Below, one piece after another: positions 9,086 to 19,521 of a stretch of DNA of 64,000 nt. Both the position numbers and the translations under genes were made by a program. How positions within the stretch are numbered: position 1 is the first letter of the stretch; every line of letters starts with the position of its first letter. Source of the DNA: Ectopseudomonas mendocina (lineage in GTDB: Bacteria; Pseudomonadota; Gammaproteobacteria; Pseudomonadales; Pseudomonadaceae); assembly GCF_016008875.1 (NCBI RefSeq), contig NZ_JADTQG010000009.1, forward strand, positions 124,001 to 188,000, given 5' to 3'. Below the pieces are notes generated by a model. That model was not told where the DNA came from, did not search any database, and saw only the letters and a program-made list of their open reading frames with translations.

Positions 9086-10585
9086 ATGCATTCACTTTCC
9101 GCCTCTTTGCCTTTGAGCCTGTATAGCGCCGAACAGGTGCGTGCACTCGATGCGCAGCTGATCGCCGCCGGTACGCCGGGTTTCGAGCTGATGCAGCGCG
9201 CCGCGCATGGCGCCTGGCGTGCTTTGCGTCGTCGCTGGCCGGATGCGGGCGAAATCACCGTCCTCGCCGGGCGCGGCAACAATGCCGGTGATGGCTATCT
9301 GCTCGCTGCCCTGGCGCAACGCTCCGGTTGGGGTGTGCGGGTCTTGGCCGTCGGCGATCCTGCTGCGCTGGTTGGCGACGCCGCCCAGGCCTGCGCCGAT
9401 GCCAGGCAGGCAGGTGTGGATATTTTGCCTTGGAGCGAGTGCGCGCCTTTGGCCGGTGTCGTGGTCGATGCGCTGCTCGGTACGGGGCTTACCGGCGCGG
9501 TGCGTGAGCCTTACGCCCAGGCGATCCGCCTGCTCAACCAGAGCGGCCTGCCGGTGCTCGCGGTGGATATTCCCTCCGGTTTGCACGCCGACAGCGGCGC
9601 GTGCCTGGGCGTGGCGGTGCGCGCCGACCTGACCGTGACCTTCATCGCGCTCAAGCTGGGTCTTTTCACGGGTCTAGGCCCCGAACTGTGTGGCGAGCTG
9701 CAGTTCGATGACCTGCAGGGCGATGCGCAGCTGCTGGCAGCGGCTCCCTGTGCTGCACAATTGCTCGATCCCGCTAACCTGCCGCGGCTTGCGGCGCGCT
9801 CGCCGGTGGCGCACAAGGGGCAGTTCGGCCACCTGCTGGTGATCGGTGGCGATCTGGGCATGGGCGGCGCCGCGTTGCTCAGTGCCGACAGCGCCCTACG
9901 AGCCGGCGCTGGCCTGGTGTCGCTCGCGACGCGTGCCGAGCACGTCGCCGCGGCCCTGGTGCGCCGACCTGAAATCATGTGCGCGGCGGTGGCTTCGGCC
10001 AATCAGTTGCTGGCGCTGGTCGAGCGCGCCGATGTTTGCGTGGTTGGACCGGGGCTGGGCCAGGCCGCCTGGGGGCGCAGCCTGCTGTCTGGCGTATCGG
10101 GCCGCGAGCAGCCGCAGGTATGGGATGCCGACGCGCTGAATCTGCTCGCCGCTGGTCAGGTCGCAGCACCACGTCAGGGTGTGCTGACGCCGCATCCGGG
10201 CGAGGCGGCGCGCTTGCTGGGCATCGACACGGCGGCGTTGCAGGCCGACCGGCCCGCCGCTGCGCGGGCTCTGGCGCAGCGTTTTGGTCTGGTGGTCGTG
10301 CTCAAGGGCGCTGGTAGCCTGGTCGCGGCGCCGGACGGGCGTCTGGCGTTGTGCAATCGCGGCCATCCGGCGATGGCCGGTGCGGGTTTGGGCGACGTTC
10401 TGGCCGGGTTGATCGGCGCGCTGCTGGCGCAGGGCATGGCGCCCTACGATGCCGCATGCCTGGCGGTCTGGTTGCACGCGCGGGCCGGCGAAACGCTGGC
10501 CGTGGTGGGGCGTGGGCTGGCTGCCGGTGATCTGTCCGGCGCCATTCGTCAGTTACTGGAGGAGTTGTGTCCGTGTGTGAAGTGA
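9086..10585 (+). CDS. nnr: Bifunctional NAD(P)HX epimerase/dehydratase
   Basis: Repairs hydrated NADH and NADPH. 499 residues. The N-terminal epimerase (YjeF_N) spans about residues 1-215 with LAGRGNNAGDGYL and the phosphate-binding VDALLGTGLTG. The C-terminal ADP-dependent dehydratase (ribokinase-like) spans about 225-495 with KGQFGHLLVIGGD, the nucleotide motif LTPHPGEAARLL and the catalytic GLGDVLAG. The start at 9086 was preferred to in-frame codons inside queG. The end overlaps tsaE by 19 bp, so nnr-tsaE-amiB-mutL form one transcription unit. Confidence 0.95.
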   Translation: MHSLSASLPLSLYSAEQVRALDAQLIAAGTPGFELMQRAAHGAWRALRRRWPDAGEITVLAGRGNNAGDGYLLAALAQRSGWGVRVLAVGDPAALVGDAAQACADARQAGVDILPWSECAPLAGVVVDALLGTGLTGAVREPYAQAIRLLNQSGLPVLAVDIPSGLHADSGACLGVAVRADLTVTFIALKLGLFTGLGPELCGELQFDDLQGDAQLLAAAPCAAQLLDPANLPRLAARSPVAHKGQFGHLLVIGGDLGMGGAALLSADSALRAGAGLVSLATRAEHVAAALVRRPEIMCAAVASANQLLALVERADVCVVGPGLGQAAWGRSLLSGVSGREQPQVWDADALNLLAAGQVAAPRQGVLTPHPGEAARLLGIDTAALQADRPAAARALAQRFGLVVVLKGAGSLVAAPDGRLALCNRGHPAMAGAGLGDVLAGLIGALLAQGMAPYDAACLAVWLHARAGETLAVVGRGLAAGDLSGAIRQLLEELCPCVK

Positions 10586-11040
10586 AGCTCGAGGCGGCCG
10601 ACGAGGCCGCGATGCTGACATTGGGTGCGTCGATTGCCGAGGTCAGCGGCGGTGTGGGCACCATCTATCTGCACGGAGACCTGGGCGCCGGCAAGACCAC
10701 CCTGTCACGCGGCATTCTGCGCGGCCTGGGCCATGCCGGTGCGGTCAAGAGTCCGACCTTCACCCTGGTGGAGCCTTATGAAATCGGTGAGGTGCGCGCC
10801 TTTCATTTCGACCTCTACCGCCTGGCCGATCCGGAGGAACTGGAGTTTCTCGGCATCCGCGACTACTTCGAAGGGAATGCCTTGTGCCTGATCGAATGGC
10901 CGCAGCGTGGCGCGGGCGTTTTGCCAAAGCCTGACCTGGACATTACCATTACCCCTCAAGCGAGCGGCCGCTTGCTGTTGCTGCAGGGGCATGGGGCTCG
11001 AGGGGAGGCCTGGTGTAAGGCCCTGAGCGGCAAGGAGTGA
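10567..11040 (+). CDS. tsaE: tRNA t6A threonylcarbamoyl transfer ATPase TsaE
   Basis: ATPase partner of TsaB/TsaD in making the t6A37 modification of ANN-decoding tRNAs. 157 residues with the Walker A motif GDLGAGKTTLSRG near residue 43, a conserved SPTFTLVEPY switch and the FHFDLYRLADPEEL block. It starts at GTG 10567 inside the nnr end, after GGAG at 10561; a second GTG at 10573 is also possible. Translational coupling to nnr is likely from the 19-bp overlap. Confidence 0.94.
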   Translation: MSVCEVKLEAADEAAMLTLGASIAEVSGGVGTIYLHGDLGAGKTTLSRGILRGLGHAGAVKSPTFTLVEPYEIGEVRAFHFDLYRLADPEELEFLGIRDYFEGNALCLIEWPQRGAGVLPKPDLDITITPQASGRLLLLQGHGARGEAWCKALSGKE

Positions 11041-11050
11041 ACAAGAATCG

Positions 11051-12478
11051 ATGGGGTTGGTTATGCGCATAGGCGCGCTGGTTACCGCTGTGGGGATATT
11101 GTTGGCGGCTCTGGCTGCCGAGGCGTTGGCTGCCTCCGATGTACGGAGCGTGCGCCTGTGGCGTGCCCCGGACAATACCCGCCTGGTCTTCGATCTGTCC
11201 GGCCCGGTGCAGCACAACGTGTTCACCCTGTCGGCCCCCAACCGCATCGTCATCGACGTCAGTGGCGCCAAGTTGGCCACCGGTTTCGATCAGCTTTCTC
11301 TGAGCAACACGCCGATTACCGGTGTGCGCTCGGCTCAGCGCAGCGCCGAGGAACTGCGCGTGGTCATCGACCTGTCGGCACCGGTGTCGCCCAAGAGCTT
11401 CACCCTGGCGCCCAACCAGCAGTATGGCCATCGCCTTGTCGTTGACCTGTTCGATCAGGGCAGTGCGCCGCCCGCGACGCAGGCGCCCAGCGTCGCTGCC
11501 AGCGCGCCGCCCGTGCCGGTCACCCCGACTCAGCCTCCGCCCAAGCTGACGCCCGTACCCAATGGCAAGCGCGACATCGTCGTCGCCATCGATGCCGGCC
11601 ACGGTGGCGAGGACCCGGGCGCACTGTCGCCGGTCAAGGGGCAATACGAAAAACACGTGACCCTGGCCATCGCCAAGGAATTGCAGCGGCAGATCAATGC
11701 CGAGAAGGGCTTCCGTGGTGAGCTGGTACGTACCGGTGACTATTTCATCCCGTTGCGCAAGCGCACCGAGATCGCGCGCAAGAAGGGCGCCGATCTGTTC
11801 GTCTCGATTCATGCCGATGCCGCGCCGCGCTCCTCGGCCTTCGGTGCCTCGGTCTATGCGCTGTCCGAGCGCGGCGCGACCTCCGAGACCGCGCGCTGGC
11901 TGGCCGATGCCGAGAACCAGTCGGACCTGATCGGTGGCGCCGGCAACGTCAGCCTCGACGACAAGGACAAGATGCTCGCCGGTGTGCTGCTGGATCTGTC
12001 GATGACCGCATCGCTGTCCTCCAGCCTCAACGTAGGTCAGAAAGTGCTGTCGAACATGGGCGGCATCACGCCGCTGCACAAGCGTCGTGTGGAACAGGCG
12101 GGCTTTATGGTGTTGAAGTCGCCTGACATCCCCTCGATCCTCGTGGAAACCGGGTTCATTTCCAATCCCAACGAGGCGAAGAAGCTGCACACCGCCAGCC
12201 ACCAGCAGGCCCTGGCGCGCTCGATCACCTCCGGCGTTAAGCAGTTCTTCCACGAAAACCCGCCACCCGGCACCTATGTCGCCTGGCTGCGTGACGAAGG
12301 CAAGATCGCCGCAGGCCCGCGCGAGCACGTGGTTGCCCGTGGCGAAAGTCTGGCGCTGATCGCCCAGCGCTATCAGATCAGCCTGGCTGCCCTGCGCAGT
12401 GCCAACAAGCTCAATGGCGACGTGATCAAGGTCGGCCAGACATTGCAGATACCCGCCACGTCCCTGGCCGCCCAGTAG
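11051..12478 (+). CDS. amiB: N-acetylmuramoyl-L-alanine amidase with AMIN and LysM domains
   Basis: Periplasmic amidase that splits septal peptidoglycan. 475 residues: signal peptide (about 1-25), AMIN domain (about 28-130) for septal targeting, Pro-rich linker (about 135-175), Amidase_3 zinc domain (about 180-400) with [12 protein letters not shown], a zinc-ligand Glu region and SIHADAA, and one LysM at about 430-472. The start at 11051 gives [13 protein letters not shown] 11063 (MRIGALVTA) is equally credible and makes a tidier signal peptide. The stop overlaps the proposed mutL GTG start by one base. Confidence 0.93.
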   Translation: MGLVMRIGALVTAVGILLAALAAEALAASDVRSVRLWRAPDNTRLVFDLSGPVQHNVFTLSAPNRIVIDVSGAKLATGFDQLSLSNTPITGVRSAQRSAEELRVVIDLSAPVSPKSFTLAPNQQYGHRLVVDLFDQGSAPPATQAPSVAASAPPVPVTPTQPPPKLTPVPNGKRDIVVAIDAGHGGEDPGALSPVKGQYEKHVTLAIAKELQRQINAEKGFRGELVRTGDYFIPLRKRTEIARKKGADLFVSIHADAAPRSSAFGASVYALSERGATSETARWLADAENQSDLIGGAGNVSLDDKDKMLAGVLLDLSMTASLSSSLNVGQKVLSNMGGITPLHKRRVEQAGFMVLKSPDIPSILVETGFISNPNEAKKLHTASHQQALARSITSGVKQFFHENPPPGTYVAWLRDEGKIAAGPREHVVARGESLALIAQRYQISLAALRSANKLNGDVIKVGQTLQIPATSLAAQ

Positions 12479-14358
12479 TGAGTGTCATGTCCCGTATTCA
12501 TTTGCTCAGCCCGCGCCTGGCTAACCAGATCGCCGCGGGCGAGGTAGTCGAGCGCCCGGCTTCGGTGGCCAAGGAACTGCTGGAAAACAGCTTGGACTCC
12601 GGTGCCCGGCGCATCGATGTCGAGGTCGAGCAGGGCGGCATCAAGCTGCTCAAGGTGCGTGATGATGGCCGCGGCATTGCCGCCGACGACTTGCCGCTGG
12701 CTCTGGCGCGTCACGCCACCAGCAAGATTCGCGAGCTGGAAGATCTGGAAGCCGTGCTCAGCATGGGCTTTCGCGGCGAGGCGCTGGCGTCGATCAGCTC
12801 GGTATCGCGCCTGACCCTGACCTCGCGCACGGCCGACGCCGATCAGGCCTGGCAGGTGGAAACCGAAGGGCGCGACATGGAGCCGCGCGTGCAGCCCGCC
12901 GCGCATCCGGTGGGCACTTCGGTGGAAGTGCGTGACCTGTTCTTCAATACCCCCGCGCGGCGCAAGTTCCTGCGCGCCGAGAAAACCGAATTCGATCACC
13001 TGCAAGAAGTGATCAAGCGCCTGGCGCTGGCGCGCTTCGATATTGGCTTCCACTTGCGGCACAACGGCAAGACCGTGCTCAGCCTGCACGAGGCGGGTGA
13101 TGAGATCAGCCGTGCGCGCCGCGTCGCCTCGGTCTGCGGCCCGGCCTTCCTGGAGCAGGCGCTGCCGATCGAGATCGAGCGCGGCGGCCTGCGCTTGTGG
13201 GGCTGGGTTGGCTTGCCAACCTTCTCGCGCAGCCAGGCGGATCTGCAGTACTTCTACGTCAATGGACGCATGGTGCGCGACAAGCTGGTGGCCCACGCGG
13301 TGCGCCAGGCCTACCGCGACGTGCTGTTCAATGGCCGGCATCCGACTTTCGTGCTGTTCCTGGAGATCGATCCGACGACGGTGGACGTCAACGTCCACCC
13401 GACCAAGCATGAAGTGCGCTTCCGTGACAGTCGCATGGTTCATGACTTCCTCTACGGTACGCTGCATCGTGCGCTGGCCGATGTGCGTCCGGAAGATCAG
13501 GTCGCGGCGCCGGCAGCCGTATCGCCCATGCTGCGCCCGACGGGCCTGGCCGCAGGCGAGTTCGGCCCGCAGGGCGAAATGGGCCTGGCCGCCAGCGTGC
13601 TGGAAACGCCCGTGGCCAATCCGCAGCCGGCCTGGCGTGGCGCCGGGGCTGGCTATCAGCAACCGGTCAGCAATCCCGGCGTGCCAGCCGGCGAAGCTCA
13701 GGCAGCCTACCGTGAGTACTTTTCGCCGCTGCCGACCGCTCAGCTTCAGTCCATGCCGCAGGAGCAGGGCGACATTCCGCCGCTCGGTTACGCCGTAGCG
13801 CAGCTCAAGGGCGTTTATATCCTTGCCGAGAATGCCCAGGGCATGGTGGTGGTGGATATGCATGCGGCCCATGAGCGCATCACCTATGAGCGCCTCAAGC
13901 AGGCCATGGCCAGCGAGGGTCTGCGCGGTCAGCCGCTGCTGGTGCCGGAATCCATCGCCCTCAGTCAACGCGAGGCGGACTGCGCCGAGGAGCATGGCGA
14001 GTGGTTCCAGCGCCTGGGCTTCGAGCTGCAGCGTCTGGGCGAGGAAAGCGTGGCGATCCGGCAAATTCCGGCCCTGCTCAAACAGGCCGAGGCCACTCAA
14101 CTGGTGCGCGACGTGTTGGCCGATCTGCTGGAATACGGCACCAGCGACCGCATCCAGGCGCACCTCAACGAGCTGCTGGCAACCATGGCCTGTCACGGCG
14201 CAGTGCGCGCCAACCGGCGCCTGACCATTCCCGAAATGAACGGCCTGCTGCGCGACATGGAACAGACCGAGCGCAGCGGTCAGTGCAACCATGGTCGACC
14301 GACCTGGACGCAACTGAGCATGGATCAGCTCGACAAGCTGTTCATGCGTGGCCAGTAA
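12478..14358 (+). CDS. mutL: DNA mismatch repair protein MutL
   Basis: Couples MutS mismatch recognition to strand incision. About 626 residues: GHKL ATPase N-terminus with [29 protein letters not shown] and GFRGEAL, a Pro/Gly/Ala-rich linker at about 340-425, and the C-terminal dimerisation/endonuclease domain. That domain carries [12 protein letters not shown], a form of the DQHA(X)2E(X)4E metal motif found in MutL of MutH-lacking bacteria. Two starts are possible: GTG 12478, overlapping the amiB stop, or ATG 12487 ([11 protein letters not shown]). Neither has a strong ribosome site, so coupling to amiB is likely. Confidence 0.95.
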   Translation: MSVMSRIHLLSPRLANQIAAGEVVERPASVAKELLENSLDSGARRIDVEVEQGGIKLLKVRDDGRGIAADDLPLALARHATSKIRELEDLEAVLSMGFRGEALASISSVSRLTLTSRTADADQAWQVETEGRDMEPRVQPAAHPVGTSVEVRDLFFNTPARRKFLRAEKTEFDHLQEVIKRLALARFDIGFHLRHNGKTVLSLHEAGDEISRARRVASVCGPAFLEQALPIEIERGGLRLWGWVGLPTFSRSQADLQYFYVNGRMVRDKLVAHAVRQAYRDVLFNGRHPTFVLFLEIDPTTVDVNVHPTKHEVRFRDSRMVHDFLYGTLHRALADVRPEDQVAAPAAVSPMLRPTGLAAGEFGPQGEMGLAASVLETPVANPQPAWRGAGAGYQQPVSNPGVPAGEAQAAYREYFSPLPTAQLQSMPQEQGDIPPLGYAVAQLKGVYILAENAQGMVVVDMHAAHERITYERLKQAMASEGLRGQPLLVPESIALSQREADCAEEHGEWFQRLGFELQRLGEESVAIRQIPALLKQAEATQLVRDVLADLLEYGTSDRIQAHLNELLATMACHGAVRANRRLTIPEMNGLLRDMEQTERSGQCNHGRPTWTQLSMDQLDKLFMRGQ

Positions 14359-14405
14359 TTGAGTGAGGCCCTGAGTCAAGGGCTCCCCGTTTCCGTTTTC
14401 GAGCC

Positions 14406-15383
14406 ATGCCGATGTCTTCGCTTCCTCCTGCAATCTTCCTGATGGGGCCGACCGCCGCCGGCAAGACCGACCTGGCCCTGGAGCTGGCGCGCGTGTTGCC
14501 CTGCGACCTGATCAGTGTGGATTCGGCATTGATCTATCGCGGCATGGATATCGGCACGGCCAAGCCCGAGCGCGCCATTCTCGATGAGTTTCCCCACGCC
14601 CTGATCGATATCCGTGACCCGGCCGAGAGCTATTCGGCGGCCGAGTTTCGCACCGACGCGCTGGCGGCCATGGCCGAGAGTGCGGCGCGTGGCCGTATTC
14701 CGCTGCTGGTCGGCGGCACCATGCTCTATTACAAGGCGCTGCTGGAAGGACTGGCCGATATGCCCAGTGCCGATCCTGTAATACGTGCCGAGCTGGAGGC
14801 GCGCGCGCTGGCCGAAGGTTGGGAGACGCTGCATCGCGAGCTGGCGGCGGTCGATCCGGAGTCCGCGGCGCGCATCCATCCCAACGATCCGCAGCGCCTG
14901 ACCCGGGCGCTTGAGGTCTATCGCGTCAGTGGCCTGAGCATGACCGAGCATCGCCGGCGCCAGGCTGCAGGAAATCCCGATACGGGCACATCGGGCACCG
15001 GACAATTACCCTATACTGTTGCTCAGCTTGCTATCGCACCGGCGCAGCGTCAGATTTTGCACGACCGCATCGCTCAACGATTTCGGGCGATGCTGGAACA
15101 GGGTTTCGTAGAAGAGGTCGAAGCCCTGCGTAACCGAAGTGACTTGCACGCGGGATTGCCGTCTATTAGGGCGGTAGGCTATCGCCAGGTATGGGAATAC
15201 CTCGATGGTGAGCTTTCCCGGGACGAAATGGTCGAGCGCGGCATCATCGCCACTCGCCAGTTGGCCAAGCGGCAGTTCACCTGGCTACGAGGTTGGGATG
15301 GTTTGCACTGGCTCGATAGTCTGGCCTGCGACAATCTGTCTCGCGCCTTGAAATACCTGGAAAGCGTCTCCATATTGAAATGA
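14406..15383 (+). CDS. miaA: tRNA dimethylallyltransferase
   Basis: Adds the dimethylallyl group to A37 of tRNAs reading UNN codons. 325 residues with the P-loop [11 protein letters not shown] at about 14-24, the [16 protein letters not shown] motif, the IDIRDP segment and the [12 protein letters not shown] block. The start gives [14 protein letters not shown] 14412 is also possible. It is 47 bp after mutL and 101 bp before hfq, the usual pseudomonad order. Confidence 0.95.
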   Translation: MPMSSLPPAIFLMGPTAAGKTDLALELARVLPCDLISVDSALIYRGMDIGTAKPERAILDEFPHALIDIRDPAESYSAAEFRTDALAAMAESAARGRIPLLVGGTMLYYKALLEGLADMPSADPVIRAELEARALAEGWETLHRELAAVDPESAARIHPNDPQRLTRALEVYRVSGLSMTEHRRRQAAGNPDTGTSGTGQLPYTVAQLAIAPAQRQILHDRIAQRFRAMLEQGFVEEVEALRNRSDLHAGLPSIRAVGYRQVWEYLDGELSRDEMVERGIIATRQLAKRQFTWLRGWDGLHWLDSLACDNLSRALKYLESVSILK

Positions 15384-15463
15384 GACCTTGCCGCTGGCCG
15401 TCTATCCTTGGGGGTGAGGCGGTCTGAAGCTATTGTTTACTTACTAAAATTATTGAAAATTGA

Positions 15464-15745
<282 letters not shown>

Positions 15746-15758
15746 GTAGGGGGTTGCA

Positions 15759-17060
15759 TTGTTCTTCGAGCGTCATGAGGGCGGTGAGCGGGCCATCCTG
15801 GTTCATCTGGAAGGCCAAGACTCCGAGGCGAGCGAAGATCCCCAGGAGTTCCAGGAGCTGGCCATGTCGGCAGGTGCCGATATGGCCGCTTTCTTTTGCG
15901 TGCCCAGCAGCCGCCTGACTGCCAAGTTCCTGATCGGCAGTGGCAAGGTTGAGGAACTGCGCGACCAGGTCAAGGCCGTCGAGGCCGATCTGGTCATCTT
16001 CAATCACACCCTGACACCCAGCCAGGAGCGCAACCTCGAGCGCGCCTTCGAGTGTCGTGTGCTCGATCGCACCGGCTTGATCCTCGATATCTTCGCCCAG
16101 CGTGCGCGTACTCACGAAGGCAAGCTGCAGGTGGAGCTGGCTCAGCTCGACCATATGAGCACGCGCCTGGTGCGCGGCTGGACTCACCTCGAGCGGCAGA
16201 AGGGTGGTATCGGTCTGCGCGGCCCGGGCGAAACCCAGCTGGAAACCGACCGCCGCCTGTTGCGCGTGCGCATTCGGCAGATCAAGCAGAAGCTGGAGAA
16301 GGTGCGCAGCCAGCGAGAGCAGGCGCGTCGCGGGCGCAAGCGCGCGGATATCCCGTCGGTTTCCCTGGTGGGTTACACCAACGCCGGCAAGTCCACCCTG
16401 TTCAATGCCCTGACCACTTCCGAGGTGTATGCGGCCGACCAGCTGTTCGCCACCCTTGACCCGACCTTGCGCCGCCTGGAACTCGATGACCTCGGTCCGA
16501 TCGTCCTGGCCGATACCGTGGGTTTCATTCGCCACCTGCCGCACAAGCTGGTCGAGGCCTTCCGCGCTACGCTGGAAGAGTCGAGCAACTCCGACTTGCT
16601 GCTGCACGTGATCGATGCCCATGAGCCCGAGCGCATGGCGCAGATCGAGCAGGTGCAGGAAGTGCTCAAGGAGATCGGCGCGAACGAACTGCCGATGCTC
16701 GAGGTATACAACAAGCTGGATTTGTTGGAAGGTGTCGAGCCGCAGATTCAGCGCGATGGTGACGGCAAGCCGGTTCGTGTCTGGCTGTCGGCGCGTGAAG
16801 GGCGTGGTCTGGAGTTGTTGCGACAGGCCGTGGCAGAGCTGTTGGGCGAGGATTTGTTCGTCGCCACGCTGCAGTTGCCGCAGCGTCTGGGAAGGCTGCG
16901 TGCGCAGTTCTTCGCCTTGGGTGCGGTGCAGAGTGAAGAGCACGATGAGCAGGGTCATAGCTTGCTGTCGGTACGTTTGCCGCGAGTCGAGCTCAATCGT
17001 TTGGTGAGTCGCGAGGGGTTGGAGCCTCAAGCCTTTATCGAGCAACATACTTTGCAATAA
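15759..17060 (+). CDS. hflX: Ribosome-associated GTPase HflX
   Basis: GTPase that splits stalled or heat-damaged ribosomes. 433 residues: N-terminal HflX domain with a Gly-rich GGIGLRGPGETQLETDRR segment, a helical linker, and a G domain with GYTNAGKSTLFN (G1), LADTVGFIRHLP (G3) and VYNKLDLL (G4). It begins at TTG 15759 (TTG TTC TTC GAG), 13 bp after hfq, with GTAGGGGG as the ribosome site; no ATG before residue ~36 would retain the conserved N-terminus MFFERHEGGERAILVHLEG. Confidence 0.94.
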   Translation: MFFERHEGGERAILVHLEGQDSEASEDPQEFQELAMSAGADMAAFFCVPSSRLTAKFLIGSGKVEELRDQVKAVEADLVIFNHTLTPSQERNLERAFECRVLDRTGLILDIFAQRARTHEGKLQVELAQLDHMSTRLVRGWTHLERQKGGIGLRGPGETQLETDRRLLRVRIRQIKQKLEKVRSQREQARRGRKRADIPSVSLVGYTNAGKSTLFNALTTSEVYAADQLFATLDPTLRRLELDDLGPIVLADTVGFIRHLPHKLVEAFRATLEESSNSDLLLHVIDAHEPERMAQIEQVQEVLKEIGANELPMLEVYNKLDLLEGVEPQIQRDGDGKPVRVWLSAREGRGLELLRQAVAELLGEDLFVATLQLPQRLGRLRAQFFALGAVQSEEHDEQGHSLLSVRLPRVELNRLVSREGLEPQAFIEQHTLQ

Positions 17061-17157
17061 AGCCTGCAGTGGCGGCTTTGCCGTCACCCTTGGGCTTTGG
17101 GTAGCATTGGCCGGCGCGCCGTGGGCGCGCCTTCGCTTTATCAGTACGGAGAACGCT

Positions 17158-18324
17158 ATGGCTTGGAATGAGCCGGGTGGCAACTCGAACAATCAAGACC
17201 CTTGGGGCGGCCGCAAAGGCGGTGGCCGGCAGGGCCCGCCGGATCTCGACGAAGCGTTCCGCAAGTTGCAAGAAAGCCTGAACGGGCTTTTCGGTGGCAA
17301 GAAACGTGGTGGCGACGATTCCGGCCGCAGCGGTGGTGGCGGTGGCTTCGGCCTGCTGTTCGTAGGCCTCGGCCTGTTGGCGGTGGTCTGGCTGTACAGC
17401 GCGATCTATGTGGTGGATGAGCAGGAGCAGGCCGTGGTGCTGCGCTTCGGCAAATACCACGAGACCGTCGGTCCGGGCCTGAACATCTACTTCCCGCCGA
17501 TCGATCGCAAGTTCCAGGAAAACGTCACGCGTGAGCGCGCCTACAGCAAGCAGGGCGCCATGCTGACCGAGGACGAGAACATCATCGAAGTGCCGCTGAC
17601 CGTGCAGTATCGCGTGAGCAACCTGCAGGACTTCGTGCTCAACGTCGACCAGCCGGAAGTTAGCCTGCAGCACGCCACCGACAGCGCCGTGCGCCATGTC
17701 GTGGGCTCCACCGAGATGGACCAGGTGCTGACCGAAGGTCGTGAGCTGATGGCCAGCGAAGTGCGCGAGCGTCTGCAGCGTTTCCTCGACAACTACCGCA
17801 CCGGTATCACCATCACCCAGGTGAACATCCAGAGCGCTGCTGCGCCGCGTGAAGTTCAGGAAGCCTTCGATGACGTGATCCGTGCCCGTGAAGACGAGCA
17901 GCGCGAGAAGAACCAGGCCGAGTCCTACGCCAATGGCGTGATTCCGGAAGCCCGTGGCCAGGCCCAGCGTCTGCTGGAGGAAGCCAACGGTTACCGTGAT
18001 GAAGTCATCGCTCGCGCCCAGGGTGAGGCCGACCGCTTCACCAAGCTGGTCGCCGAGTATCGCAAGGCGCCGGAAGTCACTCGTGAACGTCTGTATCTGG
18101 ACACCATGCAGGAAATGATGAGCAACACCAGCAAGGTTCTGGTCACTGGCGACAAGGGGCAGAACAACCTGCTCTATCTGCCGCTGGACAAGATGATCGA
18201 CAGCCGTGGTGGTTCCTCTTCCTCCGGTTCGGCCAACAGCAGCAATACGACAACGCGTGATCCGGCCGTGCCGGTTAGCGGCGATCTGTCGCAGCGTAAC
18301 CTGCGTACCCGGGAGGGCCGTTGA
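17158..18324 (+). CDS. hflK: FtsH protease modulator subunit HflK
   Basis: SPFH/band-7 membrane protein that with HflC forms a cage around FtsH. 388 residues: Gly- and Asn-rich cytoplasmic start, one membrane helix near residues 60-80 (GFGLLFVGLGLLAVVWLYSAIYVV), then the SPFH domain and a long coiled region (RAREDEQREKNQAESYANGVIPEARGQAQRLL region). The Ser/Asn-rich tail has little conservation. The start at 17158 follows ACGGAGAACGCT. The stop overlaps the hflC start in TGATG, typical of coupled translation. Confidence 0.95.
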   Translation: MAWNEPGGNSNNQDPWGGRKGGGRQGPPDLDEAFRKLQESLNGLFGGKKRGGDDSGRSGGGGGFGLLFVGLGLLAVVWLYSAIYVVDEQEQAVVLRFGKYHETVGPGLNIYFPPIDRKFQENVTRERAYSKQGAMLTEDENIIEVPLTVQYRVSNLQDFVLNVDQPEVSLQHATDSAVRHVVGSTEMDQVLTEGRELMASEVRERLQRFLDNYRTGITITQVNIQSAAAPREVQEAFDDVIRAREDEQREKNQAESYANGVIPEARGQAQRLLEEANGYRDEVIARAQGEADRFTKLVAEYRKAPEVTRERLYLDTMQEMMSNTSKVLVTGDKGQNNLLYLPLDKMIDSRGGSSSSGSANSSNTTTRDPAVPVSGDLSQRNLRTREGR

Positions 18325-19193
18325 TGAGCAACAAGTCCCTGATCGGCCTGATCGTGGCCGTGGTTCTGGCCCTGGTGGCATGGAATAGCTTCTACATCGT
18401 GGCGCAAACCGAGCGTGCGGTATTGCTGCAGTTCGGTCGTGTGGTCAATCCTGATGTGCAGCCTGGTCTGCATGTGAAGATTCCTTACGTCAACCAGGTG
18501 CGCATCTTCGATGGTCGCCTACTGACCCTGGATTCGACTTCCTCGCGCTTCCTGACCCTGGAGAAGAAGGCGCTGATGGTCGACGCCTATGCCAAGTGGC
18601 GGGTGAAGGATGCCGAGCGCTTCTATCAGTCCACCTCCGGCATGAAGCAGGTCGCCGACGAGCGCCTGGCGCGTCGTCTGGAAGCTTCGCTGCGTGACCA
18701 GTTCGGTAAGCGCACCCTGCACGAGTCGGTATCCGGCGAACGTGATGCGCTGATGGCTGACGTGACCGCTACCTTGAATCGTGCTGCCGAGCGCGAGCTG
18801 GGTATCGAGGTGGTCGACGTGCGGGTCAAGGCCATCGACCTGCCGCGTGAGGTCAACCGCAGCGTGTTCGAGCGGATGAGCACCGAGCGTGAGCGTGAAG
18901 CTCGCGAGCACCGCGCCAAGGGTCGTGAGCTGGCCGAGGGTATTCGTGCAGACGCTGATCGTCAGCGCCGTGTGCTGCTGGCCGAAGCCTATCGTGAAGC
19001 CGAAGAGCTGCGCGGTGATGGTGATGCCAGGGCTGCTTCCATCTACTCCCAGGCGTATGGGCAGGATCAGGAGTTCTACTCCTTCTACCGCAGCCTGCAG
19101 GCGTACCGCGAAAGCTTCGCTGACAAGCGTGATGTGCTGGTGCTGGACCCAAGTAGCGATTTCTTCCGCTACCTGGAAAAAGCCAAGCCTTGA
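18324..19193 (+). CDS. hflC: FtsH protease modulator subunit HflC
   Basis: Partner of HflK. 289 residues: N-terminal membrane helix (LIGLIVAVVLALVAWNSFYIV, about residues 5-25), SPFH domain and an Arg/Glu-rich coiled coil (RERE..EHRAKGRELAEGI). Starts at ATG 18324, sharing a base with the hflK stop. A strong intrinsic terminator follows at 19261-19283, so the hfq-hflX-hflK-hflC unit probably ends there in part of the transcripts. Confidence 0.95.
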   Translation: MSNKSLIGLIVAVVLALVAWNSFYIVAQTERAVLLQFGRVVNPDVQPGLHVKIPYVNQVRIFDGRLLTLDSTSSRFLTLEKKALMVDAYAKWRVKDAERFYQSTSGMKQVADERLARRLEASLRDQFGKRTLHESVSGERDALMADVTATLNRAAERELGIEVVDVRVKAIDLPREVNRSVFERMSTEREREAREHRAKGRELAEGIRADADRQRRVLLAEAYREAEELRGDGDARAASIYSQAYGQDQEFYSFYRSLQAYRESFADKRDVLVLDPSSDFFRYLEKAKP

Positions 19194-19260
19194 TCGGCAA
19201 CCCTGGCGGCGCGATGCGTCGTCAGGGTGACCTCGGGGGAAAACGTGGTATGATGCGGCA

Positions 19261-19283
19261 GCCGGGAAAATCCCGGCTTTTTT
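19261..19283 (+). terminator. Intrinsic terminator after hflC
   Basis: GCCGGGA-AAA-TCCCGGC stem of 7 bp followed by six T. It lies between hflC and the DUF2065 gene. Confidence 0.9.
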
Positions 19284-19298
19284 GCGTCTGTGGGAATC

Positions 19299-19484
19299 AT
19301 GTGGCAGGAACTCGGCATCGCACTGTGTCTGGTATTGGTGCTGGAAGGCATCCTGCCCTTCCTCTATCCGCGCCATTGGCGCGGGGCGGTATTGCAGGCA
19401 GCGCGTCTGCCCGACCGTCGACTGCGTCTTATGGGGCTGGCCAGCATGCTGCTGGGTACTGCTCTTCTATATCTGCTTCACTGA
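19299..19484 (+). CDS. Small DUF2065 (YjeT-like) membrane protein
   Basis: 61 residues, [17 protein letters not shown]...[17 protein letters not shown], with two membrane helices (about 4-20 and 43-60) joined by a basic loop. Proteins of this family sit between hflC and hisZ or purA in many gammaproteobacteria; function is unknown. It starts only 15 bp after the T-tract of the terminator, with GTGGGAATC as a poor ribosome site. Confidence 0.85.
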   Translation: MWQELGIALCLVLVLEGILPFLYPRHWRGAVLQAARLPDRRLRLMGLASMLLGTALLYLLH

Positions 19485-19521
19485 AGGCTTGTGCCGCCCG
19501 GATCGAGAGGGGAATGGCGAA

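Noticed and set aside
17112..17130. GGCGCGCC-GT-GGGCGCGCC hairpin between hflX and hflK as a terminator
   Set aside because: There is no T-tract and hflX-hflK are expected to be co-transcribed; at most it is a processing or pausing site.
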